Source of the DNA: Craterostigma plantagineum
Lineage: Eukaryota; Streptophyta; Magnoliopsida; Lamiales; Linderniaceae
Direction of reading: 5' to 3'
Assembly: GCA_027422505.1 (NCBI GenBank)
Contig: JAPQWV010000338.1
Coordinates: 496,001 to 560,000, forward strand
DNA length: 64,000 nucleotides
Position 1 is the stretch's first letter, and the number at the start of each line of letters is the position of its first letter. Positions 46,379 through 58,453 of the stretch are shown one piece after another. Made by a program: the position numbers and the translations under genes. The notes under the pieces are model-generated. The model saw only the letters and a list, made by a program, of their open reading frames with translations. It was not told where the DNA came from and made no database searches.

Positions 46379-46391
46379 GTGTGGGGAGATT
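46379..46391 (+). other. Polypurine tract
   Basis: GTGTGGGGAGATT immediately before the 3' LTR. Confidence 0.75.
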
Positions 46392-48180
46392 TGATAAACG
46401 AAAATTTTATCAATTTTATACCACGTAAAGGCGTAATGTCGGTTGTTAGTTATATAAAATTTATTCGAATATTATGCTTTTACGTTTTTATTGAATATTC
46501 GACAGGTATTGGAGAAAAAAAGGAATTACAACCGACGGACTTAGAAAGAATCGAGGATCTTCAAGACCAATATCGTCCCAAAAACTAACTGGGCCCAAGG
46601 ATAAAAATCAGCCCAAGAGAGAAAAAAAGCCCAAGCCCATTATTATGATAAATGGATACACTATATAGATGCATACACTCTTACGCAAGTCAAGAAAGAA
46701 GAAAAAAATAAAAACCACCGATGACCCACAAGCACACACATGATCGATCGACAGAGCACGCGAAGGAAGAAAAAAAGGAAAACGACGAGATGAAGGAAAT
46801 GAGGAGATCGCTCACACGGCTCAAGAAAGAAAATCACAACACAGTCTTGCTCAGTCCACGAGCAGACAAATCAAGGCAGCGACAGATTTACATATTCAAA
46901 GAAGAGAAGATATTGTGATCTAATCTTACGGCTGCATGTTTATCTCCATCGTCTATAAAAGGGGGATCACCCACCAACGATGGGGTATTCTGCTTTGGGG
47001 GGAGTTGGTAGTGCTCGTAAGTACCAGCGACGAGCGAGCCCGAACTGTTCTTGAGCTGTATCTTAAGGCAGTGTGCGCCAATATGAAGGAGCTGCAACTG
47101 CTTGAGCTGTGGGCGTCGTGTGAGCAACAGCTATGAGGCAGCGCGGGAGGGCTTATCCGAGCAGAGCGGGCTGCGATTGCGGCTGCAACTGTGGGTCGAG
47201 GGGGCTGCGGTCCGGCTGTTTTGTGTGGGCTGTGGCTGATCTGAGGACTGCAAAGTAAAGGCGAGGCAGCTGCAATGGGCAGCGTAGGAGGAGCAGCGAA
47301 CGGACAGTGCAAAGAAGGGCAAGACAAGGTAAAAACTGAGATGCCCACCACCTGTTCCGGAAAACTCCTCAACGAAATTCAGGGAAGAAACGTGGTATTC
47401 TCTTTGTTATTTACGGTCCTCGTTATGTTGATGTTTAATATGAGCGGCTAAATCCCGTAGTATTTGAGAGTTGATGAACCCTAGGGAGATCGTACGTATG
47501 TTGAACGTATTATTAATGTGCTTTTTATTATGACTCGGTTACGATATATGCTATTGTTTTGATTATGTCTACGTGGTCGAAATAATTATTGGGAAATCGA
47601 ACGCTACGCTCGAGAGAGGTGCGACGATTAGACCACTCGTAAACGAGCGGAATAAACTCATCGCTAGAGATAGGTTGAACTATCCCGCCGGATTAGAGTC
47701 AAATCTAATAGCGGGATTCATCGTTAATTACTGCGGTCCGTGCTTAAGTAAGTTAGGCAAGCTTGCCCAGCTTTTTAAGACGTAGCTTAGTTGTTACGAG
47801 TCGAAGCAAGTAAGCGCAGTTTCGCCCAATCGTACAAACTCGTATACATACCATAGGAATCCTCACGGTCTAATAATTAGCTAAATTATATAGCTTGTTT
47901 GTCGTTCGATCGAACTAGGGGGATTCGAAGTTTCAAATACATTCGTTTACATAAATCGTCCCAACTCCGTTATCGTTCTTTTATCAGATTTTTTTATTTT
48001 TGTGTTCTCAAACCAAAAAAGTATTTACTAGAATATTTAAACAACGTCTAAAATAGTGCATTTGGGTTCGATACTCAAATACTTGCCATTTCTATACTAT
48101 TTTCGATAGGTATACTTGCCTGTTGAGCGTAGGATAGTTTGCAATATTCGTTTTAATTTTTTACTCGATCCGCTCGATCA
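46392..48180 (+). repeat. 3' LTR of the Athila-type element
   Basis: 1789 bp, colinear with the 5' LTR apart from a short deletion near 48005 and scattered changes. Confidence 0.95.
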
Positions 48181-49129
48181 CCCTTGATACTTTACCCGTG
48201 ATTATTTCCTCCACTTTGACAGATCAATGGTGGAAAAGCTAGTGAGGGTGCTAAGAGAACACAAACGATCATTCGCATGGAAGGTTGCTGACATCAAAGG
48301 AGTAAGTCTGACCATCTGCATGCACAAGATTTGATGGAAGATTCTTACAAGCCACTCGCACAACCACAAAGACGTCTAAACCCAGCGATCCAAGAAGTGG
48401 TAAGGAGGTAATTAAGCTTCTGGACGCAGGTATTATCTACCCTATATCTGATAGCGCATGGGTTAGTCCAACCCAGGTTGTTCCTAAAAAGGGAGGTATG
48501 ACCGTTATAAAGAATGCCTCTAATGAGTTGATTCCCACGAGGACTGTTACGGGGTGCCGTGTATGCATAGATTATAGGAAATTGAATGATGCCACCCGTA
48601 AAGATCATTCCCCCTCCCCTTTATTGATCAAATGTTAGAAAGACTACCTGGACATGAGTTTTACTGCTTTCTAGATGGTTACTCAGGTTATAATCAGATT
48701 TCTATAGCACCTAGGGATCAGGAAAAGATGACTTTTACTTGTCCTTATGGTACTTTTGCATATAGACATATGCCATTCGGATTATGTAATGCACCAGCCA
48801 CTTTTCAGACATGCATGCTTGCTATTTTTCATGACATAGTTGGGAAATTTATGGAAATATTTATGGATGATTTTTCTGCATTTGGATCTACATTTGATAC
48901 ATGCCTTCATAATTTAGCATCTGTTCTATCACGGTTTGAAGAGACTAACCTTGTCTTAAATTGGGAAAAGTGTCATTTTATGGTACAGGAAGGTATAGTT
49001 CTCGGGCACAAGGTATCGCATAAAGGAATTGAGGTGGATCGTGCCAAGGTTGACGCGATTAAGCAGCTGCCACCACCCACGTCAGTGAAGGGAGTTCGAA
49101 GCTTCTTGGGACACGCAGGATTCTACTAA
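48181..49129 (+). pseudogene. Old Athila-type reverse transcriptase (right part of the split pol)
   Basis: Continues from 37146 with TLPVIISSTLTDQW. Frame breaks are near 48330 and 48400-48620. From 48632 an open run gives FYCFLDGYSGYNQI, MPFGLCNAPATFQ, FMDDFSAFGS and [11 protein letters not shown], ending at a TAA (49127-49129). It is more decayed than the element inserted into it. Confidence 0.85.
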
Positions 49130-49640
49130 CGCTTCATAAAGGATTTTTCAAAAATAGCTAAGCCATTATCTAATTTACTTGTTAAAGATGCTATTTTCAA
49201 CTTCACTGATGATTGTCTGCAGGCTTTTCGAACTTTAAAGGAGAAACTCACCACAGCCCCAGTAATGGCGCACCAGACTGGACACTCCCATTTATATTGA
49301 TGTGCGATGCTAGTGATGGTGTTGTAGGTGCGGTTCTAGGACAACGCAAGGATAAGGTATTTCAGGTCATTTATTACGCTAGTAAAACTCTGGACGATGC
49401 ATAGAGGAATTATGCTTGTACTAAGAAAGAGTTACCAGCCGTGGTATTTGCAGTAGATAAATTTCATTCTTACCTAGTGTTGAATAAAGTAATCATCTAC
49501 ACTGATCATGCTGCACTTGACTTATTTGCTAAGAAAGATGCTAAACCTAGGTTGATGCACTGGATTTTACTACTTCAGGAGTATGACTTAGAGATTCGTG
49601 ATAAAAAGGTGTTGAGAATGTGATAGCTAATCACTTATCC
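49130..49640 (+). pseudogene. Old Athila-type RNase H
   Basis: [20 protein letters not shown] at about 49301, a stop near 49402, [16 protein letters not shown] and [13 protein letters not shown] frameshift at about 49612 precedes IANHLSKLD. Confidence 0.8.
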
Positions 49641-50787
49641 AAATTAGATAATACGCATGAGCAGGATAAGGAGCTACCTATTGACGAATGTTTTCCTGAT
49701 GAACAATTATATGCTTTAATCGATACATCATTGCCTTGGTTTGCGGATTTTGCAAATTATGTTGCTACAGGTGAGATTCCCACATGCTTGCCTTTTCATC
49801 AGAAGAAGAAATTTCTTTCTGATGCGAAATACTACCTGTGGGACGATCCATTCCTATATAAAATTTGCTCTGATCAGGTAATCCGACGATGTATTCCCGC
49901 CGATGAGGTAAGTTCTGTTTTATTTCATTGTCACTCTGGTTTGACGGGTGGACACCATGGACCCACAAAAACAGCATTTTTGAGGTACTTCAATCAGGTT
50001 TATTCTGGCCTACTCTTTTTAAAGATGCCCATGCATATATAGCTTCATGCGATCGTTGTCAGCGTACTGGTACCATATCTAGGAGACATGAGATGCCTTT
50101 AAAAATCATGTTAGAAGTAGAGTTATTTGATGTTTTGGGTATTGATATTATGGGACCGTTTCCTACTTCATGCTCTAATAAGTATATTCTCGTTGCGGTC
50201 GATTATGTGTCTAAGTGCGTGGAAGCTAAAGCATGTCGGACTAATGATGCTCGAGTTGTCATTCATGTTCTTAAAAAAGCATGTAATTAGCCGTTTTGGT
50301 ACACCACGGGCAATAATTAGTGATGGGGGTACTCATTTTGCAATAAATGACTCCCTCCGTCCCAGCAACTTTATCACATAAGTTGCTGGGCACGCAAATT
50401 AAGGTGGCATTATTATAATTATATAGTACAATGAAAAGGTAAAAAGTGTATGTTTTAACACGTCTTTTAAGAATATTTAATATTGTTATACTGATTGTTT
50501 GTGATAGTTTTTTGCTAAATAAGGAAATGTGATAAAATTATTGGGACGCCCGAAATGGGAAAGTGTGATAAAATTAGCGGGACACAGGGAGTATTTGATA
50601 ATTTGCTATCTAAGTATGATGTTAAGCATAAAGTGTCTACCCCGTATCACCCTCAGACTAGTGGACAGGAGGAGGTTTCCAATAGGGAGCTTAAACAGAT
50701 TTTGGAAAAAACGGTGAATTCCTCAAGGAAGGATTGGTCCTTGAAATTAGACGATGCACTTTGGGCATACCGCACCGCCTATAAGTG
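49620..50787 (+). pseudogene. Old Athila-type integrase, truncated and interrupted by a MITE
   Basis: The zinc region reads [11 protein letters not shown] and [10 protein letters not shown]. The core has [31 protein letters not shown] and IISDGGTHFA. A Stowaway MITE splits it at 50351. It resumes [31 protein letters not shown] and breaks off at WAYRTAYK (50787). The C-terminal part and 3' LTR are missing. Confidence 0.85.
50351..50591. mobile_element. Stowaway-type MITE in the old integrase
   Basis: Begins CTCCCTCCGTCCC and ends GGGACACAGGGAG. TA follows on the right (50592-50593); the left flank is GA, probably a mutated TA. The integrase reading resumes directly after it. Related to 520-753. 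Confidence 0.85.
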
Positions 50788-52388
50788 ACAACTCTCACAT
50801 GTCAAAACTTCCCTAACACGTATAAGTGACAACTCTCACATGGATCGCTCAATTCCCTCGAAGTGTTTAATGGGATCTATATAAAAGCGCTCAACCACAA
50901 CATAGAATGATATTACTCTATGCTTGCAAATGTATCACGTCATAATTGCATAATGAATCTTATGCACGAATCAAAAGGTCTTAAATGGTTGTAATGGGGC
51001 CCAGGATAATAAGGTTGTGATAAATGGGATGTGTGAACTAATATAGTCAAGCATGTTAGTCTCTAAATCGCTTTCCTCGTCTACAAACAAAGTACGACAT
51101 CAAATAACAGAAATTCACTATAAAAACGCACTCAAAACTAGTTACTAAGCACTCAAGAAAATATTTCTGAAATCTACTGTACCCCATTTTTTATGTATAA
51201 ATAATATTTTTTCTGATAATTTTTTCTCTTTTTTTCTTTTTCTTTTTTTTGGATACTTCTTTTTTAATCGTTTTTTTCGATCTTCTCTTTTTGTAACGCC
51301 CCGTTTCCTTTTTTCCATATTGCGCAGCAATTACGTTTTTCCCATAAAAGTTTTTTTTTCGCTTTTCTTTTCTTTCAAAACCATTCCTTTTAAACATAAC
51401 GGGGGCGTACATCTGTCTATTCACTTTCACACATAATGTACATATATGTACGCAACATAATCATTTTAGTATCATACAAAAGTTGGTACCGTTCCTTAAA
51501 CTATATGCAACTGTAAACTATGGGGAGTAGGATGAGAGTGTAGCCGGCCAACCTTGAATCCATGCTTTCGTATGTGGATGCGTTCTAAGTAACCTGTTAG
51601 ATATCTACAACACTGTAAAACAATTATTCAGAGTATGATCGCAACATGTTATTCCATATGCATATAATAAAATAAAAATGTAATAATAAAACAATCCGTC
51701 TTCCATATCCACTTTCCATAGATATCAATAACGTTCTTTTCATATACCTATTCCGTATTCCTTGTTCGTATAACCATTTTCCGTAAAATCCATAGATCGT
51801 TTACCACTCTATACATCCATCATATACCATTATCCATATCAGATCCGCGGATCAAAAGCATGAAATCCTTTCACATAACCGTCACGTATTCAAACACACG
51901 TCACATAACCATAGCCTATATAACCATTCATATGACTTATAAATCAATGCAATTCTATATGATCATTTTATTTTGATACTCCCGTTATAGACTAGCTAGA
52001 CTGTACTGTAGGCCCAGTCGGCGCCCATGCATGGGACTCTGTAACCATGTCGTAATCCCCCGATTTGTAGGGATACATATTTCCTGTACAGGACTCTGTA
52101 AAATCCCCCGTTTTGTAGGGATATATGCCGTAGCATCCGTATCATACCATCTGTAGTCGTAGCAGTCATAACGGTTTCTCTCTTGTTTACGTTTATGCAA
52201 ATGCTATGCCCATATCCTTATTTTAGATATCTCACAAATCTATCAAATCACCTTTGTCAGAGCACATCACGTCATATAAGCCAGTCAATCCATATAACAC
52301 GTATATCATAGAATTATAAATCAATACATTCATATAAATCATATAAGCACATAAACACATAGAAACAGAACACATGTTGCATATCATA
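50788..52388 (-). mobile_element. Decayed LTR-like sequence, probably minus orientation
   Basis: AT-rich, no protein motif. Read on the minus strand, it shows phrases usual in chromovirus LTRs (CGGGGGATTTTACAGAGTCC and a second copy within 60 bases; GGGCGTTACA). At its left border a 22-base stretch starting TATAAGTGACAACTCTCACA recurs at 50780 and 50821. A poly-T region at 51215-51370 creates Lys-rich minus frames that I reject. Assignment is tentative. Confidence 0.35.
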
Positions 52389-52590
52389 TGATAAACGTAT
52401 TTTTAATACGTTTATAGATATGTTTATTTGGGTTATAATAGGATATTTTTTGGTTATTCCATGCGTTTATTGGCTCTATTTACACCCATTTAAATATTGT
52501 AGGACCTTCGAATGTTTATCGAGCGAAAAGGAACGAAAACGAGGCGAAAACGACGCAAAAATTGCAAAGAATGAAGAAGTCAGCGTAACG

Positions 52591-53007
52591 TCACGGCCGT
52601 GACTGTCCTCGCAAAAGGCCGTGAAAAGGGGCCGCAAGCAAAGAAGGCCCTGTCACGGCCGTGAGCTCCATTGTACGAAGCCGTGAATGTCGGCAGAGAC
52701 TTCGCTGTCCCTTGTCACGGCCGTGATCTCCATTGTACGAAGCCGTGAATCTCGGCAGAGACTTCACTGTCCCTTGTCACGGCCGTGACTCCTCAAGCAA
52801 GAGTCCGTGAACTCCGGCAGAGAGTTTGATGAAGAAAAAGTCCTTTAAGTCACGGCCGTGACTTCAGATGCAACAAGCCGTGACTCATGCCAGAAGTCAA
52901 GTTTTAGGGTTTAAGCCGCCTTCACGGCCGTGAATCATGTTGCACGAGGCCGTGACTCATGCCAGAAAGTCAAGAAATAGGGTTTTGAGCCGTCGTCACG
53001 GCCGTGA
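52591..53007. repeat. Seven TCACGGCCGTGA palindromes at near-regular spacing in the LTR
   Basis: Exact 12-bp palindromes start at 52591, 52653, 52715, 52777, 52850, 52922 and 52996: spacing 62, 62, 62, 73, 72 and 74. Each unit also holds a half-site GCCGTGA about 30 bases later and a CGGCAGAGA-like phrase. Confidence 0.95.
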
Positions 53008-53065
53008 AGGCCCATTAAGAGGCCGTGAACGTGCTAAAATTCAGGGTTTTAGCCCATTTTCGAAG

Positions 53066-53075
53066 CATAAAAAGG
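53066..53075 (+). promoter_or_regulatory. Possible LTR TATA box
   Basis: CATAAAAAGG just after the palindrome array. Confidence 0.4.
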
Positions 53076-54052
53076 GGATGCTCCTTAGAACTGAAGAAGA
53101 ACTTGATAGGAACAAAAACTTAGAGCAAAGAAGAGAAGGAAGAACACTAGAAGCAGTCCCGTGATTCGGAGAAGCTCAAGGGACGATCCAACAACGAAGC
53201 TACGCTCATACGATCGAGGAACGAGAGCTCCACCTCAGAAACGCCATTTTCACTTCTTAGGGAAGTTTTTATGAGTTCTCTATCCTCGTTTCCCTTAAAT
53301 CTCGTTGTTGTGACGTTCAATATGAGTAGCTAATCCTCTTGTGTGTTCGGGAATAGATGAACGTTGGGTTATGTAGTAGTTAAGGCGTAGGATAATCGTG
53401 AACACGTGTATTCGACTATTTATCGTTCTATGATATTGTTTCTTCGTATCAATATGTCTATGTGTTGATATGAATGTGTAGTATATCGTTTAGGGCGACA
53501 GCTAAATAACGATCAGGCCGTTCGTAGACGTTAGGATTCGAGTATAGGGCGACAGCAAATACTCGATCCTCGCCATCTAGTAATCGCTAAACTTAGATTC
53601 CCACGAACGTTTAGGGCGACAGCAAATTCGCGAGTGGGTAGGAAATTACTGCGATTTAGTCGATTTTCACGTAGGAACGATATTCCGTAGCTTTAGCTGA
53701 CAGCACCTAGCGGGATTCGAATCCCGAACACATATTTATCATCTTAAGTCACTCTTATTACTTCTAGTTGTGTTCCTTAGTCTTCCGATCCTTTAAGTTG
53801 CTCTGTTAAGTTGGTTCGTAGTATAAACAAATCCTACTCTTTTATTTAGGCTAAATTTCGATTCGATATGTTAATACTAGTACTCAATTTATTCCTCGTG
53901 TTCGATACTCGGATATTCACTATAGCTATATTACAAACGATAGGTACACTGCCTATCGCGCGTGATTCTAGTTATAATATATTCGTTTTAATTATTACTT
54001 GACGTACTCGAACGATCTTTTATTTAAACACACACGCAAGCGATCAAGTTTT

Positions 54053-54070
54053 TGGCGCCGTTGCCGGGGA
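54053..54070 (+). other. Primer binding site, tRNA-Asp type
   Basis: TGGCGCCGTTGCCGGGGA, identical to the site at 38959. Confidence 0.85.
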
Positions 54071-54201
54071 GTAGATTGATATTAGGAACACCCTAGTTAG
54101 TTGTTTCTACATCATTATTAGTCTCGTTACCTTTTCAACGTATTTGTCTAGTTCTTCACTAAATTTCGTTTTCACTCATTGAAGGTACTGTTTGACGGTG
54201 G

Positions 54202-55740
54202 ATGACCCGAAGCCACCCATCAGGTCCAATTGTTGAAGGAGATCCAGATTTCGAGCGAAAATTGCGAAGGCAGCTCAGATACAATTCAGAAGGCACGGCT
54301 AGTAACTATCAAGAAGCGTTGGTTAGCTATTCAGAGGACAACTCTCAGGAGTCAGCAGACAATTCTCGAACAGAGACGTCCAAAGACAATCGAGAGATAG
54401 AAGTCGAGATGGCAGACCGAAGAGTACCGACCCACCAAGACCAAGAAGAGGAACAATCTTTACAAGATCTACTTAAGAACGCCTCCCTCGGCGGTACAGA
54501 ATCGGCGATTGTTATTCCTCCGATTGCGAACAATGATTTTGAGCTGAAGCATGCTTGGCTTCAGACGATCTTTCAGACGGCTCAGTTTGAGGGGAATCCT
54601 GATGATGACCCGTACCCCACCTGAAGGCTTTTCTTACAGTAACAGACACCATTAAGATTAATGGGGTCCCGAGTGATGCGATTAAACTAATGTTGTTTCC
54701 ATTCTCACTCAAGTACAGGGCGAAGGATTGGTTGGAGATGTTACCGCCCAGATCAATCACTACGTGGGAAGAACTACGATCAGCATTCATCGGCCATTAC
54801 TTCCCACTGTCAAAGGTACTAAGATTGAAGACAGAGATCTCTCTCTTCCACCAGAAGGATTCAGAGAATCTCTACGAGGTGTGGGAGCGATACAAATCCC
54901 TATTGAAGAAATGCCCACAACACGGGATGTCGAAGGCCGCTATGATCAACTGATTCCACGAGGGCATCAATGATCAAACAGTTCATATGTTAGACGGAGC
55001 CGCGGGAGGAGGGCTCGTGAAGCTCAATGCCACAGACGCCTGGAATTTAATCGAAGACTACTCCAGGAACAGCTTCATGAGAGGTAACACGAGGATTAAA
55101 AATCCAGGAGTGTTTGGGGTGAGCGAGGAGACTGCTACAGATGCCAAGATTGAGGCGTTGCAACAACAAATGGAAACTACCAATTCTCAGCTCCAGACGG
55201 TGATCAACACACTACTTCCAAAGGCCGGGCAAACACAGCCAGTACATGCCGTGATGACAAGCCCATCGCCTCAGAAGCCGTATACACCACAATACGAGAT
55301 TTGTGGCGCAACTCATGAAACCTCGGAGTGCCAAGTCGGACAATCATTGGAACACGTGGACTATATGGGGAATTACCAAGGTCAGCGGAGTTTTCAACCT
55401 CGAGCACATCCAAATCTATCGTATGGGAACCAAAACCACAACGTCCAAGGACCACCGGGATTCCAATCTAGATCTTCTGGTTTCCAAGGAGGAACATCAC
55501 GTCCGTATCAGAATACATCTGCAGGGTCGGGGTCTGACGACATGGGGAAATGAAGGATATGCTGAAGACGCTCCTCACTAATTTCAGCAACACCACTCAG
55601 GCCAACGAGAGTCGTACGAATAAGATGGAGGAGTACATAGAAGTACGTGCCCAGAACACCGACGCTTCTATCAAGAAATTGGAGCAACAAGTGGGCCAGA
55701 TGGCGAAGCAGTTGGCTGAGCGAACTCAGGGATCACTCCC
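54202..55740 (+). pseudogene. gag: Athila-type gag (frameshifted)
   Basis: MTRSHPSGPIVEGDPDFERK opens the frame. The core NNDFELKHAWLQTIFQTAQF breaks at about 54615. It resumes MLFPFSLKYRAKDWLEMLPP, then a stop-like break near 54953, MLDGAAGGGLVKLNATDAWN, the knuckle EICGATHETSECQ and, after 55550, KKLEQQVGQMAKQLAERTQG. Layout is the same as in the element at 37147-48180. Confidence 0.85.
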
Positions 55741-55743
55741 GAG

Positions 55744-57657
55744 TTGTACGAACCAAATCCTAAGGAGTATTGCAAGGCGGTCACCCTGCGAAACGGAAGA
55801 GAGTTGCAGGAGGTACCTCCCAAGAAGAAATCAAATGATAAAGTCGAGGTCCACGACGAGTCAGAAGTGGAGATAAACAAATGCGACAATGTTGAGACGG
55901 TCGAAGCTGAAAAGGAGAACGTCGAAGCTGAGAAGGAGAAGAACGAACCTGAAAAAGGAAGGGCGAAGGAGATCGAGCGACCACCGGTGAAGCCGTACCA
56001 GCCGAAGATCCCGTACCCAGCTCGGCTGAAGAAGGACAGAGACGAGGCGCAATTCGGTAAATTTATGAACATGTGTAAGGAATTACATATTAACTTACCG
56101 TTTGTTGAGGCTATTACGCAGATGCCCAGCTTCGCCAAGTTTTTGAAGGACCGATTGACGAAGAGGAGGAAACTCGAACATGTTTCCACGGTATGCTTAC
56201 GAGGGGAATGCTCGGCGATACTTCAGAACAAGATGCCGAAAAAGCTCAAAGACCCAGGGAGTTTTACAATTCCCTGCCTTATAGGAGATTTAGTTGTTGA
56301 ACGTGCTTTAGCCGATCTAGGAGCTAGCATTAATATAATGCCGTATTCCATGTTTAAGCGCTTAGGACTAGGTGAACCACGACCCACTAGGATGAGTCTT
56401 CAATTAGCTGATCGATCATTAAAATACCCTAGGGGTGTCATTGAGGATGTCCTAGTAAAGGTAGGTAAATTTGTGATTCCCGCCGACTTTGTTATCTTAG
56501 ATATGGAGGAGGATGATAACGTTCCATTGATTCTAGGTAGACCATTTCTAGCTACCGGTGAGACTATGATAGATGTTAGAAATGGGACGTTAACTTTGAC
56601 GGTAGACGGTGAAAAAGTTATGTTCAATATGGCTGAGTCGATGAAGAAGAGTAATGAGCATGACGATAAGTGCTATTACTTAGACGCTGTAGAGCATGAT
56701 TTTTTCTTTTCTGTACAAGGTCTATCACAGTTTCCCTACGAGCAGGATACACAGAAAATTTTGGCAATCGACGAGTGTGGAGAGGAAGTCGACGAGCCCA
56801 TCATAGCTATCGACGAAAGCAGTGAAGAGGACAAGGAAAACAGCTCGGTAGAGGAGCCACCCGTCCTAGAGTTGAAGCCATTACCTGACCACCTCGCATA
56901 TGCGTTTCTCGGAAACAATGGAGGGCTACCAGTTATCATTTCATCGAGCCTCGACGATGGACAGAAGGGCCAGCTCTTGGAAGTGTTAAGAGCGCACAAG
57001 AAGGCAATAGCGTGGAAGATATCCGACATAAGAGGGGTCAGTCCGAGCTACTGTACGCACAAGATCCTGATGGAGGACGAGTTTAAGCCAGTCGCCCAAC
57101 GTCAAAGGCGACTCAATCCGAATACGAAAGATGTCGTGAAGAAGGAGGTTATTAAGCTATTAGACGCAGGGATGATCTACCCTATCTCAGATAGCGCTTG
57201 GGTAAGTCCGGTCCAAGTGGTCCCGAAGAAGGGAGGAATGACGGTCGTCACTAACGATAAGAATGAATTGATTCCAACGAGGACTGTGACTGGGTGGCGC
57301 GTGTGCATCGACTACAGAAAATTAAACGGCGCCACGAGAAATGACCATTTCCCCTTACCATTTATTGACCAAATGTTAGAAAAATTATCTGGTCATTCAT
57401 TTTATTGCTTTCTTGATGGTCTTTCAGGATATCTGCAGATTCCCATTGCACCTGAGGACCAGGAGAAGACCACATTCACCTGTCCCTTCGGTACGTTTGC
57501 ATACCGGAGGATGCCATTCGGTCTATGTAATGCCCCAGCCACTTTCCAGCGATGTATGATGGCAATATTCGACGAGTTGGTAGGTGAGGTAATGGAGGTG
57601 TTTATGGATGATTTTCTGTATTTGGATCGTCGTTTGATGTGTGCCTTGCTAATCTGA
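55744..57657 (+). pseudogene. pol: Athila-type protease and reverse transcriptase, long open frame
   Basis: 637 residues are open. A Glu/Lys-rich linker (about residues 35-75) leads to KPYQPKIPYPARLKKDRDEA. The protease has the usual DLGASINIMPYS (near 56313) and ILGRPFLATGETMIDV. The linker EEPPVLELKPLPDHLAYAFL leads into RT with WRVCIDYRKLN, MPFGLCNAPATFQ and FMDDF (57601-57615). One base is missing right after the catalytic box, ending the frame. Upstream of this break all RT motifs are intact, the best-kept pol in the window. The first codon is not a true start; the frame continues from gag. Confidence 0.9.
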
Positions 57658-58450
57658 AGCTCGTACTCGCACGCTGCGAAGAAACGAACTTGGCACTTAA
57701 TTGGGAAAAGTGCCATTTTATGGTTCGAGAGGGTATAGTTCTGGGCCATAAGATTTCCTCTAAAGGAATCGAAGTGGACCGAGCTAAATTAGAGACAATA
57801 GAAAAATTACCTGTCCCCTCGAACGTGAGATCAATTAGGAGTTTTCTGGGACATGCTGGTTTTTTATTGTAGGTTCATTAAGGATTTTTCTAAAATTGCT
57901 CGACCCATGTCTAGATTACTTGAGAAAGATGCTCCGTTTGATTTTAACGATGAATGCTTGCATGCCTTTAATTTGCTTAAGGAGCGACTGATCGCAGCAC
58001 CTATCATGGTTGCCCCCGATTGGGGGTTGCCCTTTGAACTAATGTGCGATGCAAGTGATTACGCAGTAGGAGCCGTGCTAGGGCAGCGCAAGGACAATCA
58101 TTTCAGGCCAATTTACTACGCCAGTAAGACGTTAGACACGGCCCAGGCAAACTATACGACCACGGAAAAGGAGCTTTTAGCTGTCGTTTTCGCTTTCGAT
58201 AAATTCAGGTCATACCTTATTTTATCGAAAGTTATTGTTTTTACGGATCACTCTGCCCTTAAGTATTTACTAGCGAAGCCGGACGCCAAGCCTCGGCTAA
58301 TTAGATGGATCTTACTCCTCAAGAGTTCGATATAGAGATCCGAGATAAAAAGGGGCAGAAAATCTGGCGGAGGATCATCTCTCTCGACTAGAGGAGTCCG
58401 AGATTTACAACAAGGACACCAAGGAAATTCAGGACACATTCCCAGACGAG
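57639..58450 (+). pseudogene. RT thumb and RNase H
   Basis: KCHFMVREGIVLGHKIS to RSFLGHAGF, a one-base slip at about 57865 (in a T run), then [13 protein letters not shown]. RNase [32 protein letters not shown] and [11 protein letters not shown]. The frame is lost near 58318 in a short C run. Confidence 0.85.
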
Positions 58451-58453
58451 CAC

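Larger units (their letters stand above)
37147..48180 (+). mobile_element. Full-length Athila-type Ty3/gypsy retrotransposon, TSD CCCTT
   Basis: LTRs 37147-38951 and 46392-48180 both start TGATAAACGAAAATTTT and end CGCTCGATCA. CCCTT stands at 37142-37146 and 48181-48185. The 11.0-kb element has a tRNA-Asp-type primer site, a T-rich leader, gag, protease, RT, RNase H, integrase without chromodomain, a long 3' non-coding part and a polypurine tract. The LTRs differ by scattered substitutions and small indels, so the insertion is moderately recent. Several stops and frameshifts disable the polyprotein. Confidence 0.95.
52389..54046 (+). repeat. 5' LTR of the second Athila-type element
   Basis: 1658 bp from TGATAAACG to GCGATCA. 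No second copy in the window, so the ends rest on the TG...CA rule and the primer site at 54053. Confidence 0.8.

Noticed and set aside
51145..51430. Lys-rich minus-strand frames
   Set aside because: Products of poly-T tracts; no start context or motif.
52591..53007. CRISPR-like array (repeats at near-regular 62-73 base spacing)
   Set aside because: Repeats are only 12 bp and palindromic, spacers are related to each other, and the array is inside a plant LTR.
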